Assembly: GCA_964408455.1 (NCBI GenBank)
Contig: CAYOZN010000009.1
Coordinates: 118,586 to 182,585, forward strand
DNA: 64,000 bases
Source: CAYOZN01 sp964408455
Lineage (GTDB): Bacteria > Planctomycetota > Phycisphaerae > UBA1845 > UTPLA1
Direction: 5' to 3'
Made by a program: the position numbers and the translations under genes. Below the pieces are notes generated by a model. The model saw only the letters and a list, made by a program, of their open reading frames with translations, had not been told where the DNA came from and did not search any database. Shown here piece after piece: positions 36,442 to 43,002 of the stretch (the stretch's first letter is position 1; the number at the start of each line of letters is the position of its first letter).

Positions 36442-36900
36442 CTATTTGAACAGGTAAAAGGAATTTCTGTGGCCGCCCGCAAAGATGAAAATAACGCGGC
36501 GCCCGAGATTCAGGCGCAGAATTGCATCGCCCTCTTCAATAAGAATGTCACCCAGCTTCCTGTTGGAATTTCCCCTTAAGCGAAAAGCAATCGGGCCATC
36601 CGAACCCAGGGACCATGTGACCTCGGCGGTGATCTCATCGCCGGCAGACTGGCGGACAATTTGGCTTATGCCCAGATCTTTCGACACCGACTCATGAGCT
36701 GATGTGAAAAACCTCTTCGTGACAGCCTTGGAGGAATCGAAAGAACGGCGGAACTTCTCGCGCATGTCCGCCCTCACGCACGATTGAACAAATGCATCCA
36801 CCAGCGCGTGCACTTCCTCAGGTCGGAGATCCTCGACACTGCTCCAGAACTGCGCGAAGCAGTGGCGCAAAAGGTCCTTTGTAACGTGATTGTCAGCCAT
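36442..36900 (-). CDS. hypothetical protein
   Basis: 152 residues from ATG 36900. It is soluble, with an N-terminal helical part (about 1-85, DLLRHCFAQFWSSVEDLRPEEVHALVDAFVQ) and a C-terminal beta-rich part (about 90-150). No membrane segment or motif I recognise. It is bracketed by the 24-bp direct repeats at 36409 and 36992, and its codon use is less GC-biased than that of the housekeeping neighbours, which suggests a mobile origin. Function unknown. Confidence 0.6.
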   Translation of the reverse strand: MADNHVTKDLLRHCFAQFWSSVEDLRPEEVHALVDAFVQSCVRADMREKFRRSFDSSKAVTKRFFTSAHESVSKDLGISQIVRQSAGDEITAEVTWSLGSDGPIAFRLRGNSNRKLGDILIEEGDAILRLNLGRRVIFIFAGGHRNSFYLFK

Positions 36901-36991
36901 TGAATTGGCTCGGGCACCATCTGTTACGCAACGCCGGAAAACTCTCCCGCGGGAATCCCTTCCCGCCAGTGCGCGAGGTCCGCAGCGTGCG

Positions 36992-37015
36992 GTCCGGCCG
37001 GGCCGCACCCTACCT
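36992..37015. repeat. 24-bp direct repeat, copy 2
   Basis: Matches 36409-36432 except for one C/T difference. It lies between the orphan gene and the HIRAN gene. Confidence 0.7.
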
Positions 37016-37021
37016 CGCTAG

Positions 37022-37735
37022 CTAGGAGAACAGGGACCAAATGATATAGGCCACGAGGAGCACGAGGAGAAAAGTAGCGCAGCCGATACGTTCCCCCTTG
37101 GCCGATTTGCGAGCTGGCCGAGCCCGCCTCGTTGAGGGCGCCCAAGCGACCGTTGCAATCCGTTGCATCGGAGGCACGGACCACCCAGTTGGCATCTCTT
37201 TGCCTACCCGAGTCCCCTCCAGTGCCGCCGCGATGTCAGCGCTTGTCGCTTCGGGCCTTGCAATGATTCCTTCCATGATGATGAAATGAAACGTGTCGTA
37301 TCCAAACCTCTCCCCCGGCGGAACGACTCGCCATACCCACGCCGCCGCAGAAGCGCCTGCATCTAGGTCGTAGCAGGCGCAAAGGCGCTTGGCGTTCTCC
37401 TTATCGATGTAGCCTACCTGTGTACCGTCCGGTCGCACCACACGAATGGCGTGCTTGTCATACCGGTTGCCGCTTTCGCGTTCAAGCACAAGGCGATCCC
37501 CGGCCCTGCACGAAAGGATGATCTTTTGTCTGTTAGAACCATCTTCGTTGTTGTGACTGAAGCCAACCACGTCCAGGACAATGTGTGTTGCGGAGAGCGG
37601 CTCGACGGTCTCTGCGGCGATTCCCCTTTGCAGGGCCAGTTTTGTTGCAGCTGCCTCGGACGCGGCCGCGAAGATCTGCGGCTTGCGCTTCCTACCCGAA
37701 TCGGCACCGCGGCCTCTTACTTTGAATTCCCGCAT
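37022..37735 (-). CDS. HIRAN-domain protein with C-terminal membrane helix
   Basis: 237 residues from ATG 37735. The HIRAN domain spans about residues 48-125: VLDVVGFSHNNEDGSNRQ, then GDRLVLERESGNRYDKHAIRV and QVGYIDKENAKRL, with the conserved Arg-Gln and Asn-Asp-Ala pattern. HIRAN domains bind DNA 3' ends in HLTF/Rad5-type helicases and occur as accessory modules in bacteria. The C-terminal stretch (about 215-235, GCATFLLVLLVAYIIWSLF) is a membrane anchor, so a role on genomic DNA is not obvious. It lies in the repeat-rich accessory region. Confidence 0.75.
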   Translation of the reverse strand: MREFKVRGRGADSGRKRKPQIFAAASEAAATKLALQRGIAAETVEPLSATHIVLDVVGFSHNNEDGSNRQKIILSCRAGDRLVLERESGNRYDKHAIRVVRPDGTQVGYIDKENAKRLCACYDLDAGASAAAWVWRVVPPGERFGYDTFHFIIMEGIIARPEATSADIAAALEGTRVGKEMPTGWSVPPMQRIATVAWAPSTRRARPARKSAKGERIGCATFLLVLLVAYIIWSLFS

Positions 37736-37785
37736 ACCAAGCCCCGAGGCAACTAACGTTGAACACCGTTGTCAGTGCCAAGCAG

Positions 37786-37880
37786 CCGGGTGCCACCTAT
37801 ATGAAGTGATAAGTCAAGGCACTCTCTCCGCGGAGCGCATGACCCGGCTTGTCTTTTCACTTCATATAGGTGGCACCCGG
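37786..37880. repeat. 24-bp perfect inverted repeat, MITE/REP-like
   Basis: CCGGGTGCCACCTATATGAA(GTGA) at 37786-37809 is the exact reverse complement of 37857-37880. The 47-base centre has no stop-free frame of interest. The arms would fold as a long hairpin. The element resembles a miniature inverted-repeat or REP unit whose GGTGCCACC core also occurs singly at 1535-1565. Confidence 0.85.
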
Positions 37881-37903
37881 CAATCCATGTACCGATGCCG
37901 GCG

Positions 37904-38158
37904 CTATTCCAGAATCAGCGCCACAAACCCCTCCACATCCCTTCCATCCAGCGCGAAGTCCCCGTTGCTGTCCGCCCGGAAGAAGTCGCAGCCGGGGAAC
38001 TGGTTGGAGTATTCGAAGAGATCGACCAGGGCGAGGGTGAAGGCGGGCACGTCGTTGACATCGGTGAGGCCGTCGCAGTTGAGATCGCCCAGGGGCGAGA
38101 TGGGCGTGGCGGCCAGCTCGAACGTCAGGCCGTAGCCGCCTCCCCTGACGCTCAGATC
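37904..38158 (-). pseudogene. orphan C-terminal fragment with dockerin-like Ca2+ loops
   Basis: This minus-strand frame ends at a TAG (37904-37906) and is open for 84 codons back to an in-frame TAA (38159-38161), with no usable start. It reads GGGYGLTFELAATPISPLGD, then LNCDGLTDVNDVPAF, and later DSNGDFALDGRDVEGFVALI before its end. This is the same Ca2+-loop tail that ends the secreted proteins at 30809 and 47867. It is probably the remnant of a deleted or disrupted gene, ending 24 bases from the inverted repeat at 37786-37880. Confidence 0.7.
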
Positions 38159-38324
38159 TTACCTCGTCATCCTCTCGCCGCCAGTCCGGCCGCCTCACTC
38201 CTCCCCATTCCCAATACGCGCCGTGCAAGCACGGCGGCTAAATGACTTTGTCCGCGCGCCCGCGCCGCCCCCACGCCGAACGCATTCCCTGCCAAAACCC
38301 CATAGCCCTTTCCCCGCATCGCTT

Positions 38325-38370
38325 ATCCCTTGTCCCCCTTTACCCCTTACCCCTTACCCCTCTCCCCCGC
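38325..38370. repeat. C-rich simple-sequence tract
   Basis: CCCTTGTCCCCCTTTACCCC then CTTACCCCTTACCCC repeats. It is the approximate reverse complement of the tract at 35779-35816, so two simple-sequence tracts in opposite orientation bracket the accessory region. Confidence 0.6.
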
Positions 38371-38433
38371 CGTGACCCCCGCCTTTTGCTCGCTTATCAT
38401 CCTTCCAGGCATCAATTGCCCCAGGAACTCTCC

Positions 38434-39174
38434 ATGCGCCTCGCTCCTGACGGCTACCGCGAAATGCTCCTCTCCACCGCCACCCTCGGACTCGGTGGCA
38501 TGGCCTGCGTCTGGCTCGCCCAGCGCGTTAGCCCCTGGTTCTGGGCCGCCGCCGTGCCGCTCCTCGCCCTGTGGCTCTTCACCATCGCCTTCTTCCGCGA
38601 CCCCGAACGCACCATCCCCTCCGGCCCCGGTCTCTTCGTCGCCCCCGCCGACGGCCGCGTGACCGAAGTCTCCCGTCTCGAAGGCTTCGACAACATGGCC
38701 GGCCCGGTCCTCAAGATCAGCATCTTCCTCTCGGTCTTCGACGTCCACATCAACCGCGCCCCTTGCTCCGGGCGCGTCGTCCGCACGCGCTACACCCACG
38801 GCGAGTTTCTCGACGTGCGCCATCCAGAGTGCGGCATCCGCAACGAGCGAAACACCATCACCATCCAGCCGGATGACGGTCTGCCCGGCCCCATTGTCCT
38901 CCGCCAGATCGCCGGCCTCGTCGCCCGCCGCATCGTCTGCCGGCTCTCCTCCGGCGATCACTGCCTCCGTGGTCAGCGGATCGGCCTGATCAAGTTCGGT
39001 TCGCGGACCGACCTGATCGTGCCGGCGGTGGAAGGACTGGAGCCGGCGGTGAAGGTGAACGATTATGTCTACGGCGGCCGCACGGTCGTGATGCGGTACG
39101 AACCCTCGCCAGCAATCTCATCCCCCGCCTCCGACACGCTCGTCGCGGCAGGATCGAAGGAAAGCGCCGAATGA
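38434..39174 (+). CDS. psd: phosphatidylserine decarboxylase proenzyme, short form
   Basis: 246 residues from ATG 38434 (AGGA upstream); longer frames run into simple-sequence DNA. It converts phosphatidylserine to phosphatidylethanolamine. Two N-terminal membrane helices (about 12-50) are followed by RDPERTIPSGPGLFVAPADGRV and SIFLSVFDVHINRAPCSGRV. The self-cleavage site is LIKFGSRTDL, where Ser becomes the pyruvoyl group. Length and the GS-R/T-D site fit the short (archaeal-type) Psd class. The phosphatidylserine synthase gene follows on the same strand. Confidence 0.92.
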   Translation: MRLAPDGYREMLLSTATLGLGGMACVWLAQRVSPWFWAAAVPLLALWLFTIAFFRDPERTIPSGPGLFVAPADGRVTEVSRLEGFDNMAGPVLKISIFLSVFDVHINRAPCSGRVVRTRYTHGEFLDVRHPECGIRNERNTITIQPDDGLPGPIVLRQIAGLVARRIVCRLSSGDHCLRGQRIGLIKFGSRTDLIVPAVEGLEPAVKVNDYVYGGRTVVMRYEPSPAISSPASDTLVAAGSKESAE

Positions 39175-39177
39175 ACC

Positions 39178-39363
39178 GCCACGAGCTCAGACAGCTGAGA
39201 ATGAGCTGCTGAAAGTGTAATGTTGAGGTGTTGACAAAGTTGAGTTGATGGGAGTTTGAGGTTTGAAATTTGAGATCTGAGATCTGGTCATCGAAATCCA
39301 CGCCCGCAAATCACCAGATCGCCAGATCACAAATTGCCAAATCGAATTCCCGGAGTCCGCAAC
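39178..39363. repeat. low-complexity spacer between psd and pssA
   Basis: Locally AT-rich (for this genome) DNA with TTTGAGATCTGAGATCTGG and AGATCGCCAGATC repeats. No gene. It ends in the CGGAG ribosome site of pssA. Confidence 0.45.
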
Positions 39364-40416
39364 GTGCAACTTAAACACCGCGATGTAAGCGAACGCCGCC
39401 GTGCCCGCCGCGAGCGCATCCTCAAGACCGTCGGCGTACTCCCATCCCTCGCCACCCTCGGCAATCTCACCTGCGGCGTCGCCGCCCTCTACATGTGCCT
39501 GCTCCAGGCCCAGGCCAACGTCTCCGCGTTTTCCCCGCCCGTGCCCGGCGCCAGCAAGTTGATTCCATCCTTCCTCGCCGCGGCAGCCTATCTCCTGCTG
39601 CTCGGCATGATCTTCGACGCCATCGACGGCCGCCTCGCCCGCCTCGCCCGCAAGACAACCGAATTCGGCGCCCAGCTCGATTCCATGGCCGACATCGTCA
39701 GCTTCGGCGTCGCGCCCGCCTTCCTCGTCCTCTGCGTCGCCCAGCCGAAGCTCTTCTCGCCGGATGTGCAGCTCAGCGTGCTCGGCCGCGCCTACTGGCG
39801 CGCCGAATGGGTCATGGCCGCCATCTATGTCTGCGGCGCGGCACTGCGGCTTGCACGCTTCAACGTCGAAAACGAGGAGGACGAGTCGGCCCACATGAGC
39901 TTCCGCGGCCTGCCAACACCCGGCGCTGCCGGTGCGATCATCGGGCTCGTGCTCTTCCACCAGAACCTGCTGCCCGAACTGATCCACGAGAAGACGCGCA
40001 CCGCCCTCTCCGCGCTCATGCCGCCCTTCGCCCTCGTGCTCGGTCTGCTCATGGTCAGCCCCTTCAAGTACGCACACATCGTCAACGCGCTGTTACGCGG
40101 CCGCCGCCCCTTCTGGCAGGTCGTTTCGCTGGCGATCGTCGTACTCATCGGCTTCGTCGTGCAGTTCGAATTGACGCTTGCCGTCGTGACCGCGGCCTAT
40201 GCCCTGAGCGGCGTGACCCTTGGCGCCATCGCCCGCATCTCCGGGAGGCCCAGCGTCGAGGCCGTCCTCGGTGGCGATGAGCAGGTCGATTTCTCCGGCC
40301 CGGACGAAACCTTCGACGACACCGATGTCGACGATCTCACGTCGCCACCCTCGTCGCCGAACACCGAAGCTTCAGAAGATCAGCGCAAGAACCATATTCG
40401 CTACACCGGCGGTTGA
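39364..40416 (+). CDS. pssA: CDP-diacylglycerol-serine O-phosphatidyltransferase
   Basis: 350 residues from GTG 39364, selected because CGGAG lies seven bases upstream. An integral membrane enzyme that joins serine to CDP-diacylglycerol. The CDP-alcohol phosphatidyltransferase motif is complete: DGRLARLARKTTEFGAQLDS, continuing MAD (DGxxARx8GxxxDxxxD). About eight helices; the C-terminal ~55 residues are acidic and probably cytoplasmic. It follows psd, so the pair supplies phosphatidylethanolamine. Confidence 0.92.
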   Translation: MQLKHRDVSERRRARRERILKTVGVLPSLATLGNLTCGVAALYMCLLQAQANVSAFSPPVPGASKLIPSFLAAAAYLLLLGMIFDAIDGRLARLARKTTEFGAQLDSMADIVSFGVAPAFLVLCVAQPKLFSPDVQLSVLGRAYWRAEWVMAAIYVCGAALRLARFNVENEEDESAHMSFRGLPTPGAAGAIIGLVLFHQNLLPELIHEKTRTALSALMPPFALVLGLLMVSPFKYAHIVNALLRGRRPFWQVVSLAIVVLIGFVVQFELTLAVVTAAYALSGVTLGAIARISGRPSVEAVLGGDEQVDFSGPDETFDDTDVDDLTSPPSSPNTEASEDQRKNHIRYTGG

Positions 40417-40584
40417 CGCGCTACCCGATTCACGCGCGGATTTCATCCGAATTCAACGCGCGTGCATTTCCTTCCCCGCACGCCGCTTGCCTGCCTTTCT
40501 TGACCGCGCCGCCAGCGCACACTACATTTCCCTTGCATTCGCACGAACTTTTGCCGGGATGATCATTTCAAAAGGAGTTTCACC

Positions 40585-41196
40585 ATGGCCTATTCCTTGC
40601 CCCCGCTGCCCTACGCCTACGACGCCCTCGCCCCCCACATCGACGCAAAGACGATGGAAATTCACCACACCAAGCACCACAACGCCTACATCACCAACGC
40701 CAACAAGGCCCTCGAAGGCCATCCCGATCTGGCCGGCAAGAGCGTCGAAGATCTCCTCCGCAACATCACGTCGGCACCCGACAACGTCCGCCAGGTCCTG
40801 ATCAACAACGCCGGCGGCCACGCCAATCACTCCCTCTTCTGGCAGATCATGGCCGGCGGCGCCGGCGGTCAGCCCGGCGGCTCCATCGGCGATGCCATCA
40901 ATCAGGCATTCGGCTCCTTCGATGCCTTCAAGGAGAAGTTCACCGCCGCCGCCACCGGCCGCTTCGGCAGCGGCTGGGCCTGGCTCGCCCTCAAGGGCGG
41001 CAAGCTCGAACTCTTCAGCACCGCCAACCAGGATTCGCCCTACATGACCGGTCACACGCCGGTCCTCGGCCTCGATGTGTGGGAACACGCCTACTATCTG
41101 AACTACCAGAACCGCCGGCCCGACTACATCGCCGCCTGGTGGAACGTGGTCAACTGGAAGAAGGTGGACGAGTTCTACGCCGCCGCAAAGAAGTGA
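40585..41196 (+). CDS. sod: superoxide dismutase, Fe/Mn family
   Basis: 203 residues; AAAAGGAG precedes ATG 40585. It dismutates superoxide. The metal ligands are visible: His near 27 (MEIHHTKHHNAYI), His82 (GGHANHSLFW), Asp164 and His168 (DVWEHAYYL). Gly77-Gly78 and Gln149 in STANQDSPYM are the residues usually found in Mn-type enzymes, so Mn or cambialistic use is more likely than strict Fe. No signal peptide, so cytoplasmic. Confidence 0.95.
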   Translation: MAYSLPPLPYAYDALAPHIDAKTMEIHHTKHHNAYITNANKALEGHPDLAGKSVEDLLRNITSAPDNVRQVLINNAGGHANHSLFWQIMAGGAGGQPGGSIGDAINQAFGSFDAFKEKFTAAATGRFGSGWAWLALKGGKLELFSTANQDSPYMTGHTPVLGLDVWEHAYYLNYQNRRPDYIAAWWNVVNWKKVDEFYAAAKK

Positions 41197-41223
41197 TGCG
41201 CACCGCGACAGGGTGACGCCCGT

Positions 41224-41435
41224 GTGTCGTGTGCCGCTGCTTCAAGCAGTGCGAAGCCCGAGTGGACACCCGTGTGCCGCTGCTTCAAGCAGTGCGAAGC
41301 CCCGAGTGAACACCCGTGTGCCACTGCTTCAAGCAGTGCGAAGCCCGAGTGAACGCCCGTGTGCCACTGCTTCAAGCAGTGCGAAGCCCGAGTGGACACC
41401 CGTGTGCCACTGCTTCAAGCAGTGCAGACACGCGA
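41224..41435. repeat. five-copy array of palindromic CACTGCTTCAAGCAGTG repeat
   Basis: Cores lie at 41235-41251, 41278-41294, 41322-41338, 41365-41381 and 41408-41424, spaced 43, 44, 43 and 43 bases. Each is an 8-bp palindrome (CACTGCTT-C-AAGCAGTG; the first two start CGCTG). The spacer GCGAAGCCCGAGTGRACRCC repeats with it, so this is a tandem array, not CRISPR. Related units lie inside the NRDE gene at 60.2 kb. Confidence 0.9.
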
Positions 41436-41446
41436 AAAATAAAGCG

Positions 41447-42820
41447 CTACTTTCCTGCCACCTGCAACTCGCGGGTCTTCCCACGCACACCCGCGGCGTT
41501 CGGACGCTCGTGCGCCGAATCTTCCGTCGGATCAGCCGCGTCATCGCCGCCATGTTGCCGCGACGGACCCAACGTTGCCAGCCGCAACGTCTCTCGCGCC
41601 ACGTTCAGATCGCAAAGCTGCACCCGCAGCCACTTCCGCAGCGTCTGGTCGTAGAGCCGCTTCTGATTGGCCAGGTGAAACTCGACGCGCGTGAGCGCCT
41701 GCCGCACGTGCGTTTCCGACAGCCGCGCCGCCCCCTGCGCCGCCGCCTCGGCCCGCGCGAAAAACAGCACCGCCGCGATGTCCAGCAGGTGCTGGTGAAC
41801 GCCGGCGACAATCGGCAGCCGCGTCCCGACGATCAGCCGCTGCCAGAGCCGCGCGCGGATGTATCGCACCAGGAGCCGCGTCGAATTGGCGTCCAGCCGC
41901 GGCTCGACCGGATGTGCGAACACCTCGTCCAGCGACACCGTGCGTCCCAGCAGCCGCGACGCGTACCGCCCCTTCAGCGTCGCCAGCGACAACAGCCGCG
42001 GCGCCAGCATCAGCCGCCTGAAGAAACCCAGCCCCCCCGCCGCGTCGGGCGGCAGCGTGTCCGGCTGAAGCGTGGCGGCAAACAATAGTCGCACCGGCAT
42101 CGGCGCCGACTGCACCGGCGCAAACGCGGTGACACCATCGCTGCCATTCGCCGCTCCCCGCGACAACACCGCGTCCAACTCCGCCTCCCCGTCCGATGCC
42201 AGCACTTCCTTCATGCAGTGCAACAGATGCAACAGCGACTGAAATCGCCCCCAGATGTCCTCGTCCCGGCACTCATCGAAGACTTCCATTGCCCGATCGA
42301 TGAACGTCTCGTAGGCCGCCTGCGTCACCTTCCCCTGCGCATCGAACATCACCGGCGCATCCGGCCTGACCGACCCGTCGGTGAGCGCCACCAGCGCCGC
42401 AATCTCCGCCTTCTGTTCCGGCAGTCCCGGCCCTCGCTGCGCCTGCACCGAGGGGCAGCCGTAGTTCACGCTCACCCGATCGTCGCGCCATGCCCGCGAG
42501 CCCAGGTAGGGAAACTGCCGGCACATGTGCGGCTTGGCCTCCGGCCCCAGCTCCTTGTGAATGATGCACAGCCCGTCGGTGTCAAGAAAGATGCACCGCG
42601 TGCCCTCGCCCTTGACTAATTCGAAGTATCTTCCCCCGCCGTCCGCGGGCCTGCGATAAAGCGTGCGCCCCGCCAGTTGCGGATAGCGGCCCGCAAAGTC
42701 GTGATGATCGAGCGCCTCCGCCTTGTCCGGCTCGATCAGCGTCCGCCACGGCTGATCGCAACAGGCGGTGCAATTCCCGCACGAAAAGTTCGCCGCCTCG
42801 TCCACGATTTGAAGCCGCAT
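41447..42820 (-). CDS. YkgJ-family cysteine-cluster protein
   Basis: 457 residues from ATG 42820. The N-terminal ~125 residues carry the Cys cluster: CGNCTACC, then CIFLDTDGLCIIHKELG and PHMCRQFPY. This is the YkgJ/FliB-like region thought to bind a metal or Fe-S cluster. FliB-type relatives methylate flagellin lysines, but no flagellar gene is near, so methylation is not claimed. The remaining ~330 residues are helical with no motif I recognise. Confidence 0.8.
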   Translation of the reverse strand: MRLQIVDEAANFSCGNCTACCDQPWRTLIEPDKAEALDHHDFAGRYPQLAGRTLYRRPADGGGRYFELVKGEGTRCIFLDTDGLCIIHKELGPEAKPHMCRQFPYLGSRAWRDDRVSVNYGCPSVQAQRGPGLPEQKAEIAALVALTDGSVRPDAPVMFDAQGKVTQAAYETFIDRAMEVFDECRDEDIWGRFQSLLHLLHCMKEVLASDGEAELDAVLSRGAANGSDGVTAFAPVQSAPMPVRLLFAATLQPDTLPPDAAGGLGFFRRLMLAPRLLSLATLKGRYASRLLGRTVSLDEVFAHPVEPRLDANSTRLLVRYIRARLWQRLIVGTRLPIVAGVHQHLLDIAAVLFFARAEAAAQGAARLSETHVRQALTRVEFHLANQKRLYDQTLRKWLRVQLCDLNVARETLRLATLGPSRQHGGDDAADPTEDSAHERPNAAGVRGKTRELQVAGK

Positions 42821-43002
42821 CAGACCGCCCTCATCTGTTCTCTCGCGCAGAACCGCGTATCACAAAATTGTCAGCGCTTCATCAGCGCAAGTCGGCCAGA
42901 TTCGCAAGACGCTTGATGTGGAAGTGCCCGATAATGGCGATAATGCCCCGGTACGGCGAGGTTTACTCCGCCGGATGGAAAAACCAGGTTATCCGCCCGC
43001 GC

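Noticed and set aside
41224..41435. Possible CRISPR array
   Set aside because: The spacer part repeats along with the core, there is no unique spacer content, and no cas gene is present.
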